A stretch of 64,000 bases of DNA. Origin: Yoonia maricola. GTDB lineage: Bacteria; Pseudomonadota; Alphaproteobacteria; Rhodobacterales; Rhodobacteraceae. The translations under genes and the position numbers were made by a program. Location: assembly GCF_002797915.1 (NCBI RefSeq), contig NZ_PGTY01000001.1:1054001-1118000 (forward strand), in the 5' to 3' direction. The notes under the pieces were generated by a model that did no database searches, was not told where the DNA came from, and saw nothing but the letters and a program-made list of their open reading frames with translations. Of this stretch, positions 7,886-16,887 are shown piece after piece. How positions within the stretch are numbered: the stretch's first letter is position 1; the number at the start of each line of letters is the position of its first letter.

Positions 7886-8626
7886 ATGAATAAGCCCCAA
7901 GACACCTTTCCCGGCGGCATCGCATCCCTGCTGCCACAATACCAAAAACGGCGGGCGTTGCTCACTGGGGCTGATCTGCCTCCACTTGACGTCGATTTGA
8001 AAGCTTTGGCGGCCACGCCGCTGCCCCCGCAGACGTTGCCGCGACCAGATGGCCTGACACGCGTTGAAAAAAAGCGGCATATGCTGTTAGGCGAATTGGC
8101 AGGCCATAGCGAGTTAGCATTGCTACACGGCCTTCTCATCTCACATCTGCGCAAGCACACCTACCCCGCTAGCGCACCTGCCCTGTTTTTGCGCCTTTGG
8201 ACCGAAGAAGAGGCGTGGTTGCTGGCCAATCTACCCACGCGCTGGCTCATTTCGGCCGTCATCACATTCGCCGAGCACGGGATAACGGAAGCCGACCGCA
8301 ATCTGGCGGCCCGGATGAACATGCTGTTCTCATTGATGAAAATCTACGAGGCCGAGCGGTGTTTTTCCGGCAACGCTGCGCAAGAGCCGTTTCGCACCCA
8401 AAATCGCAACAAATCACCGCTACCGATGGGGATGAAAGATTTCTCTGTGCTGCAAGGCGATCTAGAGGCGCATCTGCTGGCCCCGCTTTGGCGCGACGCC
8501 GAAAGCGCACCTAACATCGGCACCCTGACCCGGCACCTGCTCACGATCCTCAACCAAGACGACGGCACTGTCTTTCGCCGCTTTGCCATCATGCGCGACC
8601 GGGCTGCGACGTTGCGCTCAACTTGA
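7886..8626 (+). CDS. Conserved hypothetical protein
   Basis: A 246-residue, mostly helical protein with no recognised domain, signal peptide or membrane segment. It starts 23 bases after the previous gene, so the two are probably one transcript. Recognisable blocks are LRLWTEEEAWLLANLPTRWL and ITEADRNLAARMNMLFSLMK. The frame is intact and has normal high-GC codon use. Its TGA stop overlaps a possible promoter (-35 TTGACG) for the helicase gene. Confidence 0.7.
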   Translation: MNKPQDTFPGGIASLLPQYQKRRALLTGADLPPLDVDLKALAATPLPPQTLPRPDGLTRVEKKRHMLLGELAGHSELALLHGLLISHLRKHTYPASAPALFLRLWTEEEAWLLANLPTRWLISAVITFAEHGITEADRNLAARMNMLFSLMKIYEAERCFSGNAAQEPFRTQNRNKSPLPMGMKDFSVLQGDLEAHLLAPLWRDAESAPNIGTLTRHLLTILNQDDGTVFRRFAIMRDRAATLRST

Positions 8627-8651
8627 CGCAGAACACCATATCCGGTATCGG
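8623..8651 (+). promoter_or_regulatory. Predicted promoter of the DEAD-box helicase gene
   Basis: TTGACG (8623-8628) and TATCGG (8646-8651) are 17 bases apart. The -35 box is near consensus; the -10 box is weak. If used, it yields an untranslated leader of roughly 85 bases containing the hairpin at 8714-8731. Confidence 0.4.
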
Positions 8652-8713
8652 CAATAACGGCCTGCAAGGGCCCACGACGCGGGACGCTCGGCACAATGCG
8701 TCCTTTCACAAAA

Positions 8714-8731
8714 ATGCGGACCGATCCGCAT
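8714..8731 (+). promoter_or_regulatory. Inverted repeat in the helicase leader
   Basis: ATGCGGA, spacer CCGA, TCCGCAT: a perfect 7-base inverted repeat ending 13 bases before the helicase ATG at 8745 and just before its AGGA ribosome-binding site. It could be an operator or a leader hairpin that modulates translation. Confidence 0.45.
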
Positions 8732-8744
8732 GTATAGGACGTAT

Positions 8745-10193
8745 ATGACCAAGTTTTCTGATTTGAACCTTGCCCCCAAGGTTCTCAAGGCAGTCGCTGA
8801 AACCGGCTATGATACCCCCACCCCCATTCAGGCAGGTGCAATTGAACCTGCACTTGAAGGCCGCGATGTTTTGGGCATTGCCCAGACCGGTACGGGTAAG
8901 ACAGCAGCCTTCACGCTACCGATGATCACCCTTTTGGGGCGTGGCCGCGCACGGGCGCGGATGCCCCGTTCACTGGTGCTGGCGCCGACACGGGAATTGG
9001 CGGCACAGGTGGCCGAGAATTTTGATGCATACGCCAAATATACAAAACTGTCGCGGGCCCTGCTGATTGGCGGCACGAGCTTTAAGGATCAAGACAAGAT
9101 TATCGACAAAGGCGTCGACGTGCTGATCGCCACACCCGGCCGTTTGCTGGATCATTTGGAACGCGGCAAACTGATCCTGACAGATGTGAAAATCATGGTG
9201 GTGGATGAGGCCGACCGGATGCTTGATATGGGGTTCATCCCCGATATCGAGGAAATCTTCAAACGCACGCCGTTTACCCGCCAGACCCTGTTCTTCAGCG
9301 CGACAATGGCGCCAGAGATTGAGCGGATCACGAACACGTTCCTGTCAAACCCTGCCAAGATCGAAGTGGCCCGTGCCGCGACAACGAACACTAACATCAA
9401 GCAAGGTGTTGTGATGTTCAAAGGGTCAGCCAAACCCAAAGAGCCGTCAGAAAAGCGTGCCCTGTTGCGCAAACTGATAGATGCCGAAGGCGAGGCCTGC
9501 ACCAACGCGATTATCTTCTGCAACCGCAAGTCGGATGTGGATATCGTTGCAAAATCATTGAATAAATACGGCTATCAGGCGGCTCCGATCCATGGTGATC
9601 TGGACCAAAGCCACCGGACCAAAACGCTCGACAAGTTCCGCGACAATGAATTGCGCATCCTTGTGGCGTCTGACGTGGCAGCACGAGGCTTGGACATTCC
9701 TGCCGTGACACACGTCTTTAACTTCGATGTGCCTAGCCACGCCGAAGACTATGTGCACCGCATCGGACGCACGGGGCGTGCCGGGCGCACAGGAACCGCG
9801 ATCATGATTTGTGTGCCGCGGGACGAGAAGAACCTTGAGGACGTGGAACGCCTGGTCAAGGAAACGATCCCGCGTCTGGACGCGCCGGGCGGTAAGGCAC
9901 CTGCCCCGGCTGAGGCTGAACCTGTCGCGGAAAAGCCCAAGCGCACGCGCACCCGCCGCAAGAAAGATGACGCGCCCGCCGCAAAAACGGACGTGCCGGA
10001 AGCCGATGAAGCGACGCCAACTGAGGCACCAAAATCAGATGCGAAGGCCGAAGAAAAGCCCCGGCAAGAGCGCAAGCGTGGTGGACGTGGTCGTGGCAAT
10101 GACCGTCGGGACGCCGGACCAAAGGTTGTTGGCATGGGCGATGAGCCGCCCGCATTTATCGCACTCAGCTTCGCGGAGCGCGCAAAAGGATAG
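8745..10193 (+). CDS. DEAD-box ATP-dependent RNA helicase, RhlE-like
   Basis: The 482-residue protein has all DEAD-box motifs in order: Q motif near TPTPIQ, motif I AQTGTGKT, PTRELAAQ, TPGRLLD, VVDEADRM, SAT, IIFCNRKSDVD, ASDVAARGLDIP and HRIGRTGRAG. After the core (about residue 375) is a low-complexity tail of about 100 residues rich in Lys, Arg, Ala and Glu, ending in RKRGGRGRGNDRRDAG, typical of RhlE-type RNA-binding extensions. Such enzymes remodel structured RNA in ribosome assembly, mRNA decay and cold adaptation. ATG 8745 has AGGA at the right distance; ATG 8730 lies in the hairpin and is less likely. Confidence 0.93.
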   Translation: MTKFSDLNLAPKVLKAVAETGYDTPTPIQAGAIEPALEGRDVLGIAQTGTGKTAAFTLPMITLLGRGRARARMPRSLVLAPTRELAAQVAENFDAYAKYTKLSRALLIGGTSFKDQDKIIDKGVDVLIATPGRLLDHLERGKLILTDVKIMVVDEADRMLDMGFIPDIEEIFKRTPFTRQTLFFSATMAPEIERITNTFLSNPAKIEVARAATTNTNIKQGVVMFKGSAKPKEPSEKRALLRKLIDAEGEACTNAIIFCNRKSDVDIVAKSLNKYGYQAAPIHGDLDQSHRTKTLDKFRDNELRILVASDVAARGLDIPAVTHVFNFDVPSHAEDYVHRIGRTGRAGRTGTAIMICVPRDEKNLEDVERLVKETIPRLDAPGGKAPAPAEAEPVAEKPKRTRTRRKKDDAPAAKTDVPEADEATPTEAPKSDAKAEEKPRQERKRGGRGRGNDRRDAGPKVVGMGDEPPAFIALSFAERAKG

Positions 10194-10223
10194 CTGTGAC
10201 CCCGACCTATTTAGCCGCAGCAC

Positions 10224-10526
10224 CTATTGCGGTGGACAAGAAATCCGGATCACATTTTCTGACAGCTGTCGTACACCCGCCTGCGTGATCTTTACGTCTT
10301 TGCGCTCGTCGATAATGCGATATCCCTGAGGGCACAACCGACTGGCAAGATTATCCCGTAGCGGGGCGTAGGATTGGCGCCCCACGTTATCAGCATAGTG
10401 TGTAACGCTGAACTCATAAACGTTGTTCGCCCCTTGCGTGCCCACAAGATAACTGTCGGGGCTTGTCGTCACACAGCCGGTCAGGGTGAGGGCGGCCACG
10501 ACAGGCAGCAGGTGTTTGTGTGTCAT
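10224..10526 (-). CDS. Small lipoprotein of unknown function
   Basis: The 100-residue product has a signal peptide with lipobox LTGC, then about 80 residues with two further cysteines (LCPQGY and ISCPPQ) that may form a disulfide. GAGGT lies 9 bases before ATG 10526. The body contains YAPLRDNLASRLCPQGYRI, which is reminiscent of small outer-membrane lipoproteins, but I cannot assign a family. It converges with the helicase gene. Confidence 0.65.
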   Translation of the reverse strand: MTHKHLLPVVAALTLTGCVTTSPDSYLVGTQGANNVYEFSVTHYADNVGRQSYAPLRDNLASRLCPQGYRIIDERKDVKITQAGVRQLSENVIRISCPPQ

Positions 10527-10633
10527 CTCATGTACCTCAATCGATTTCAAACATGCGCTCAGGATGCTTAATCTATGGGGTCAAAACTGTGGCGATATGT
10601 AGGTCATTTTTCGCGGTACGCTATGCTGGTCAC

Positions 10634-10659
10634 TGCCCACATCGCGAAACGTGCGGGCA
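10634..10659 (-). other. Hairpin downstream of RNase J
   Basis: TGCCCAC ... GTGCGGGCA can pair with one bulged base around a 10-base loop. It lies 33-58 bases after the stop codon of the RNase J gene, at the end of the long nuo-birA-coaX-rnj run. No U-tract follows, so it is at best a Rho-dependent or processing signal. The rest of 10527-10691 shows nothing clear. Confidence 0.25.
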
Positions 10660-10691
10660 TATTGCATCAGATAGACATGTCGCACGACACC

Positions 10692-12356
10692 CTATCCCAA
10701 CCGCGACACAATCACCGTCACCTCTGGCTTCTTTCCGATCTCGCCTTGCGCTGACCGCCGTGCAATCGTTTTAAGCTCTTTTTCCAGCTTCACGTCATCC
10801 CGCAGTGTCTTGGCATTGGCACGGTTCACGAATTGGCTCAGGTCTTCCTCAACCACCTCAACCAAGGCCGCGTTGTTGCGCCCGGTTTCCGCCAAACCGT
10901 TGGTTTCCACCCAAGGATCGCCCAGCGGTTCATCGTTTTCATCAATGATCAGCGTCACGATCAAGTGTCCGTTCAGCGCCATGCGAATACGGTTGCGCAC
11001 CACGCCGTCCAACGCACCAATCTGGACAGACCCATCCAGATAAGTCCGCCCGGTCTCGATATATTCAGCCACCGTGGGCTGGTTGCCGGACAGATCAATC
11101 ATCATCCCATTGACCGCGACGATCCCTGACAGGCCCGCTTCGTCCCCCAGCTTCACATGCTCGCGCAGGTGCCGGTGTTCGCCATGCATCGGGATCAGCG
11201 TTTGGGGTTTGGTGATCTGATGCAAGCGCGCCAGATCAGGCCGGTTCGCATGCCCGGAAACGTGGTATTTGCCGCCTGCGTCGTCGATCACATCCACACC
11301 CAGTTCAGACAGTTGATTCATGATGCGGATCACACCACGTTCGTTGCCGGGAATGGTTTTCGATGAGAACAGGAAGGTATCTCCTTCCTTCAATTTGATC
11401 CCCAGATACGACCCTTGCGCCAGTTGGGCCGACGCCGCGCGCCGTTCGCCCTGTGACCCGGTCACCAGCAACATCACGTTTTCACGCGGCATTTGCAGCG
11501 CGTCCTCCGGCGACACGACCGATGGGAACCCTTCCAAGATACCAACTTCGGTTGCCGCTTCCACCATCCGCCGCATCGCCCGGCCCAGCAGTACGACCGA
11601 ACGGTCGGCTTTCTGTGCAGCAATCGCCAATGTCTTCAACCGCGCGATGTTGGAGGCAAAGGTTGTGGCCACAACCATCCCCGTCGCCTCTTTCATCATA
11701 TCCGCAATGGCGTCGCCGATGCTGGCCTCCGACCGTCCGGGATCACGGGAAAACACGTTCGTACTGTCACAGATCAGCGCCTTGACGCCATCCTTTGAGA
11801 CCTCTTCCCAAAGCGCCTCGTTCCACGGGTCACCCACCACTGGGGTTTCGTCGATTTTGAAATCGCCTGAGTGCAATACGCGACCCTCGGGGGTATCAAT
11901 CAACAAACCCGCACTTTCTGGGATCGAGTGGCTGATCGGCAGATAAGAAACCGTCAGCGGGCCGCATTTGATCATCTCAGGGTAAACACCCACAACCTTT
12001 ACCACGCTTTCCGGATGCCCATGCTCGTCCAGTTTACGCCGCGCAATATTCGCAGTGAAAGGCCGCGCATAGACGGGCGCACCCAGTTGTTCCCAGTAGT
12101 GCCCAATCGCGCCCACATGGTCTTCATGCGCGTGCGTGATGAAGATGCCTTCGATCTGCGCCTTCCGCTCCCGCAGCCACGCGATATCCGGCAGGATCAG
12201 ATCTACCCCCGGTGTGCCGTCCATATCCGGGAAAGTCACGCCCAGATCGACCACGACCAGCCGCTCTTTGCCCGGCGCACCATAGCCATAAACATAGGCG
12301 TTCATGCCGATTTCACCGGCGCCCCCAAGTGGGAGATAGATCAGGCGGTCGCTCAT
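10692..12356 (-). CDS. rnj: Ribonuclease J
   Basis: This 554-residue metallo-beta-lactamase/beta-CASP nuclease has the zinc site HAHEDHVGAIGHY, the strand HSGDFKIDETP, ICDSTNVF, the beta-CASP domain, and MHGEHRHLREH near the end. RNase J has endo- and 5'-3' exonuclease activity and takes part in rRNA maturation and mRNA decay in alphaproteobacteria. The start ATG overlaps the coaX stop by 4 bases. The order birA-coaX-rnj after nuoN is commonly seen in Rhodobacteraceae. Confidence 0.95.
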   Translation of the reverse strand: MSDRLIYLPLGGAGEIGMNAYVYGYGAPGKERLVVVDLGVTFPDMDGTPGVDLILPDIAWLRERKAQIEGIFITHAHEDHVGAIGHYWEQLGAPVYARPFTANIARRKLDEHGHPESVVKVVGVYPEMIKCGPLTVSYLPISHSIPESAGLLIDTPEGRVLHSGDFKIDETPVVGDPWNEALWEEVSKDGVKALICDSTNVFSRDPGRSEASIGDAIADMMKEATGMVVATTFASNIARLKTLAIAAQKADRSVVLLGRAMRRMVEAATEVGILEGFPSVVSPEDALQMPRENVMLLVTGSQGERRAASAQLAQGSYLGIKLKEGDTFLFSSKTIPGNERGVIRIMNQLSELGVDVIDDAGGKYHVSGHANRPDLARLHQITKPQTLIPMHGEHRHLREHVKLGDEAGLSGIVAVNGMMIDLSGNQPTVAEYIETGRTYLDGSVQIGALDGVVRNRIRMALNGHLIVTLIIDENDEPLGDPWVETNGLAETGRNNAALVEVVEEDLSQFVNRANAKTLRDDVKLEKELKTIARRSAQGEIGKKPEVTVIVSRLG

Positions 12357-13126
12357 GCGTTGTCCTTGTTGTACTTATGGATCACGGTCAGACCGTGGAT
12401 CGTCAGATCGTCCTCAAACGCATTGAAAAGCGGCTCAGACTGTTGAAAAAGAGGGGCGAGGCCACCGGTCGAGATCACCTGCATCGGCACGCCACGTTCG
12501 GCCTTGATGCGCGCGCATATCTCACGCACGAGGCCGATGTAACCCCAAAAAACGCCAGATTGCATGCAAGCCACAGTATTGGTGCCAATGACAGCCTGCG
12601 GCTTGGTGATATCGACGTGTGGAAGGGCGGCGGCCGCACTATGCAGTGCCTCAAGCGACAGGTTGACGCCGGGGGCGATCACGCCGCCCACATAGGCGCC
12701 ATCTTCGGCCACCACATCGAAAGTTGTGGCCGTACCAAAATCAACAACGATCAGGTTCCCGCCATGCCGGTCGAAGGCGCCGGCCGCATTGACCAACCGG
12801 TCAGGGCCGACTTGGGTCCCTTCATCCACGCGCGGATCAGCAGGCAGCAGGCAATCAGCCTTTCCCACAACCAAGGGACGACAGTTGTAATAGCGGTCCG
12901 CAAAGACCCGCAGGTTCCACACCACACGGGGCACCGTCGAACTGATGATGACTTCGTCAATCACCGCATCGATCTCTTGAAACCGCATGAGCGTAGAGAG
13001 CCAGACGTAATACTGATCCGCGGTGCGCTGCCATTCGGTGCTGGTGCGCCATGTCGCTATGAATTCAGTTCCGTCCCAGATGGAAAACACGGTGTTGGTG
13101 TTGCCGCAGTCAATGGCAAGAAGCAT
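12353..13126 (-). CDS. coaX: Type III pantothenate kinase
   Basis: The 257-residue protein starts MLLAIDCGNTNTVFSIWDG, the phosphate-binding loop with the catalytic-type Asp of the ASKHA fold. It also has QVGPDRLVNAAGAF (substrate and dimer contact) and DFGTATTFDVV. CoaX performs the first step of coenzyme A synthesis, ATP-dependent phosphorylation of pantothenate; type III enzymes are not feedback-inhibited by CoA and need a monovalent cation. It overlaps rnj by 4 bases and follows birA by 19 bases; AAGGAGG precedes the start. Confidence 0.95.
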   Translation of the reverse strand: MLLAIDCGNTNTVFSIWDGTEFIATWRTSTEWQRTADQYYVWLSTLMRFQEIDAVIDEVIISSTVPRVVWNLRVFADRYYNCRPLVVGKADCLLPADPRVDEGTQVGPDRLVNAAGAFDRHGGNLIVVDFGTATTFDVVAEDGAYVGGVIAPGVNLSLEALHSAAAALPHVDITKPQAVIGTNTVACMQSGVFWGYIGLVREICARIKAERGVPMQVISTGGLAPLFQQSEPLFNAFEDDLTIHGLTVIHKYNKDNA

Positions 13127-13145
13127 GAGATCGCCTCCTTCTTCT

Positions 13146-13940
13146 TTAGAAAAATACGTCCGCTGCCGGAATTGCGCGCGGGCCGGTGCCGGTGATCAGA
13201 ACAAGATTGCCGTCGCTGTCGATACTGTCAAAAATGCCAGTCACACTCTCGCGCGCCGTGCGTGCTGTGATCATCTCGCCCAGCCGTGCGGCATTCGCCA
13301 GCCAGTCGTCACGGATGCGTTCAAAACCAAAGCGCAGCAGTTTTGCCTCTTGCGTGGCATATGCATCGGCAAGGGTTGAAAGGAAATCTTTGGGCGATAC
13401 AGCTTCGCCACCGGCCTCAGACAGGCTGGTCGGGGCAAAGCTGGCGTCTTTCACACCTTCCGGCGTCTGTGCCAAGTTCACACCAATCCCGATAGAGAGC
13501 CAGTCCACAAATGGCCCCTGTCCGCTGCTTTCCAGAAGGATGCCTGCCACCTTGCCGCCAGACAGCAGCACATCATTGGGCCATTTCAACGATAGCTTAT
13601 CGACAGAAACATAGATCGCCAGCGCTTGATAAAGCGCGTTAGCGGCAAGGAACGATCGCTTCGCTGCCTCTGCCGCGGTCGCTTCCGGCCGGAAAATCAG
13701 TGTCGCGTTCAGATTGCCCTCTGGCACAATCCACGTCCGCCCGCGCCGTCCGCGCGCGGCTGTCTGGGTCTTGGCCATGATCCATGTCGGGCGGTCAATG
13801 TCGGTCGCACGCCGCGCGGCCTCGGCCATGGTGCTGTCAACGGTGTCCAGCACGATGCGGGCATAGCCTTCTGGCCACGGCCCGTGATCATGGGGATCAA
13901 TTGACAAGCGTTGCCGCCGCTGCAGCAGCGATAGGTTCAA
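13146..13940 (-). CDS. birA: Biotin--[acetyl-CoA-carboxylase] ligase, catalytic type
   Basis: This biotin protein ligase has STMAEAARR, the biotinyl-AMP loop [11 protein letters not shown], the [20 protein letters not shown] block and a C-terminal SH3-like part. It lacks the N-terminal helix-turn-helix of group II BirA, so it probably does not regulate transcription. It would biotinylate acetyl-CoA carboxylase and, in this genome, the methylcrotonyl-CoA carboxylase alpha subunit encoded in the window. The annotated ATG overlaps the end of nuoN by 44 bases; homologues often start near [10 protein letters not shown], so the true start may be an internal alternative codon. Confidence 0.93.
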   Translation of the reverse strand: MNLSLLQRRQRLSIDPHDHGPWPEGYARIVLDTVDSTMAEAARRATDIDRPTWIMAKTQTAARGRRGRTWIVPEGNLNATLIFRPEATAAEAAKRSFLAANALYQALAIYVSVDKLSLKWPNDVLLSGGKVAGILLESSGQGPFVDWLSIGIGVNLAQTPEGVKDASFAPTSLSEAGGEAVSPKDFLSTLADAYATQEAKLLRFGFERIRDDWLANAARLGEMITARTARESVTGIFDSIDSDGNLVLITGTGPRAIPAADVFF

Positions 13941-15333
13941 TCCCGAAAAGATTCACAACGCCGATCAACATGATGGCCGCAGATCCCATTAGAAAGCCCC
14001 AAAGCACCGGGTTCATCTTGCCGTCCAGCGTTTCGCCCTCTTCACCGAAGTACATAAAGTAGACGATGCGCAGGTAATAGAAGGCACCGATCACGGATGC
14101 GATGACACCAGCCACAGCGAGCCATGCAAGCCCGCCATCATAGGCGGCACGCAGCACATAAAACTTGCCGAAGAAGCCAACCATCGGCGGTACACCGGCA
14201 AGACTGAACAGCAGCACGAGCATCGCCAAAGCACGTAACGGTTGGCGTTTGGAATACATCTTGAGGCTGTCAATATTGGTGACGGGCCGCCCGTCACGTT
14301 CCATCGACAGGATAAAAGCGAAGGTGCCGATATTCATGGTGACGTAGATCGCCATATAGATCAGCATCGCTTGGACGCCAAAGGCTGTGCCAGCAGCAAG
14401 ACCCATCAAGGCAAAACCCATATGCGCGATGGAAGAGTAAGCCATCAGACGCTTGATGTCTTTTTGCCCAATCGCCGCAATCGCACCAAGGAACATAGAG
14501 ACAACCGCAAGGAAGGCCACAATCTGTTGCCAGTCGCCGACGATCCCGCCGAACGCATCATGTACAACGCGTGCAAACAGCGCCATGGCGGCGACTTTGG
14601 GTGCTGTTGCAAAGAAAGCTGTGACCGGGGTGGGTGAGCCTTCGTAAACGTCAGGTGTCCACATATGGAACGGCGCGGCAGATACTTTGAAAGCAAAGCC
14701 CGCGATCAGGAAGACAAGGCCAAAGAGCAAGCCAAGCGATGGCTCATCCGCGGTCGCTTCGATGATGCCGGCGAAAAGGGTCGTACCTGCAAAACCGTAT
14801 GTCAGCGATGCACCGTACAGCAGCAAACCAGAAGACAACGCGCCGAGGACGAAGTACTTGAGGCCCGCTTCGGTCGATTTCACACTATCACGGCGCAGCG
14901 ATGCAACAACGTAGAGCGCCAGAGATTGCAGCTCCAGTCCCATATAAAGCGCCATGAGATCACCGGCTGACACCATCACCATCATGCCAACAACGGCCAA
15001 AGCCACAAGGATCGGATACTCAAACCGCAGCAGGCCACGCTGTTGCATATAGCTTTCGGACATCAGCAGAACCGCCGCCGCAGAGATCAGTATCGTGATC
15101 TTCGCAAACCGCGCAAAGCCATCATCGACGAACATCCCGCCAAAGGCGATGTTCGTCCCCTGCCCGTTGATCCCGATCCACACCGCAAGCAGTACAAACA
15201 GACCCGAGGTTGCCCATGTCAGCAACGGCGCCATGCCGTCTTTGGTGGTGTAAACCGCCGCCATCAAGGCGCCCATGGCGTAGATCGCCAGCACAACTTC
15301 GGGCATCAGGATTTGGATATCAGCGCCAATCAT
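13897..15333 (-). CDS. nuoN: NADH-quinone oxidoreductase subunit N
   Basis: The 478-residue, multi-spanning protein is an antiporter-like subunit of complex I. It contains the family block [20 protein letters not shown] and the buried charged positions in the half-channels (for example the Lys in [19 protein letters not shown]). NuoN, NuoM and NuoL form the proton-pumping membrane arm. It is the last nuo gene of the cluster and is separated from nuoM by 12 bases. Confidence 0.97.
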   Translation of the reverse strand: MIGADIQILMPEVVLAIYAMGALMAAVYTTKDGMAPLLTWATSGLFVLLAVWIGINGQGTNIAFGGMFVDDGFARFAKITILISAAAVLLMSESYMQQRGLLRFEYPILVALAVVGMMVMVSAGDLMALYMGLELQSLALYVVASLRRDSVKSTEAGLKYFVLGALSSGLLLYGASLTYGFAGTTLFAGIIEATADEPSLGLLFGLVFLIAGFAFKVSAAPFHMWTPDVYEGSPTPVTAFFATAPKVAAMALFARVVHDAFGGIVGDWQQIVAFLAVVSMFLGAIAAIGQKDIKRLMAYSSIAHMGFALMGLAAGTAFGVQAMLIYMAIYVTMNIGTFAFILSMERDGRPVTNIDSLKMYSKRQPLRALAMLVLLFSLAGVPPMVGFFGKFYVLRAAYDGGLAWLAVAGVIASVIGAFYYLRIVYFMYFGEEGETLDGKMNPVLWGFLMGSAAIMLIGVVNLFGIEPIAAAAAATLVN

Positions 15334-15345
15334 AACGGGCTTTCC

Positions 15346-16887
15346 TTAATTCGCAGCGAACTGCGTCGCGGCCTCAAAGGTCGCAAGCGCAGTTTCATAG
15401 TTGCCGACCAGCGCTGACACGCTTGGGCCGATAATGTCGAGGACAAGGGCGGGGTAGACGCCCAACAGAAGGGTCATCACAACCAGCGGCGCAAAAATCA
15501 CCCGCTCGCGCGTGCCCATATCTTGAATCGTTTTCAGGCTTTCCTTGATCAGGTCGCCGAACACAACGCGACGATACAGCCACAGCGCGTAAGCCGCGGA
15601 CAGGATCACACCGGATGTCGCAAAGATCGCGATCCATGTGTTCACCTGAAAAATACCCATCAGGACCAGAAATTCACCAATAAACCCCGATGTCCCCGGC
15701 AGGCCTACATTCGCCATCGTGAAGAACATGAAGATCAGCGCATAGGCAGGCATCCGGTTCACCAGACCGCCATAGGCGTCAATCTCGCGCGTGTGCATCC
15801 GGTCGTAGATCACGCCGACGCAGAGGAAGAGCGCGCCAGAGATAAAGCCGTGGCTGATCATCTGGAAAATTGCACCATCAATGCCCTGCTGGTTCACCGC
15901 AAAGATACCCATCGTCACGTACCCCATGTGGGCGACGGACGAATAAGCAATCAGCTTTTTCATGTCTTCCTGCACCAGTGCCACCAGCGATGTGTAGACA
16001 ATCGCGATGGCCGACAGGGTCAGCACCAGCGGTCCCATCACCTCGGAACCCACAGGGAACATCGGTAGGCTAAAGCGCAAGAAACCGTAACCGCCCATCT
16101 TCAACAGGATCGCCGCCAGCACCACGGACCCGGCTGTTGGCGCCTGTACGTGTGCGTCCGGCAGCCAAGTGTGCACCGGCCACATCGGCATTTTGACGGC
16201 GAAGCTGGCAAAGAACGCAAGCCACAGCAGCGTTTGCATGCCACCCACGATCTGCACGCCCAGAACGCTGAAGTTTTCGGTCCCGAAGGTATGCGTCATC
16301 AGCGTTGGAATGTCGGTTGTGCCCGCATCCGCAAACATCGCGACCATCGCCACCAGCATCAGGACAGAGCCGAGGAAGGTATAGAGGAAGAACTTGAAGG
16401 ACGCATAGATCCGGTTCTTGCCGCCCCAGATGCCGATGATCAGGAACATCGGGATCAGCCCTGCCTCAAAGAACAGGTAGAACAGCACCAGATCAAGGGC
16501 AAGGAACACGCCCAGCATCAATGTCTCAAGGATCAGGAAGGCAATCATGTATTCCTTGACGCGCGTGTTCACATCCCAACAGGCCGCAATCACCAACGGC
16601 ATCAGGAACGTGGTTAGCATCACAAAGAGGATCGAGATGCCATCGACGCCCATCTTGTACTGCAAGCCCAACAACCAGTCGCGCGCTTCCACCATCTGGA
16701 ATCCGGTGTCGGCGGGGTTGAAGTTCGCCAGAATGAAAAGCGAGCATATGAAAGTGACCACTGTGGTGACCAGCGCAACCCATTTGGCATTGCGCTGTGC
16801 CGCCTCATCATCGCCGCGCAGGAAAAGTGCGAGAATGACAGCGCCTAGCAAAGGCAGAAACGTTGTGAGTGAAAGGATATTGCCCAT
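15346..16887 (-). CDS. nuoM: NADH-quinone oxidoreductase subunit M
   Basis: A 513-residue polytopic subunit with the antiporter-like signature [19 protein letters not shown] and [21 protein letters not shown]. It also has the early glutamate-containing helix of NuoM ([18 protein letters not shown]). It belongs to the proton-translocating membrane arm. Its ATG overlaps the nuoL stop by one base (TAATG). Confidence 0.97.
   Translation of the reverse strand: MGNILSLTTFLPLLGAVILALFLRGDDEAAQRNAKWVALVTTVVTFICSLFILANFNPADTGFQMVEARDWLLGLQYKMGVDGISILFVMLTTFLMPLVIAACWDVNTRVKEYMIAFLILETLMLGVFLALDLVLFYLFFEAGLIPMFLIIGIWGGKNRIYASFKFFLYTFLGSVLMLVAMVAMFADAGTTDIPTLMTHTFGTENFSVLGVQIVGGMQTLLWLAFFASFAVKMPMWPVHTWLPDAHVQAPTAGSVVLAAILLKMGGYGFLRFSLPMFPVGSEVMGPLVLTLSAIAIVYTSLVALVQEDMKKLIAYSSVAHMGYVTMGIFAVNQQGIDGAIFQMISHGFISGALFLCVGVIYDRMHTREIDAYGGLVNRMPAYALIFMFFTMANVGLPGTSGFIGEFLVLMGIFQVNTWIAIFATSGVILSAAYALWLYRRVVFGDLIKESLKTIQDMGTRERVIFAPLVVMTLLLGVYPALVLDIIGPSVSALVGNYETALATFEAATQFAAN

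Noticed and set aside
12212-13195. 327-codon plus-strand ORF
   Set aside because: It is antisense to coaX and part of rnj, without recognisable protein features.
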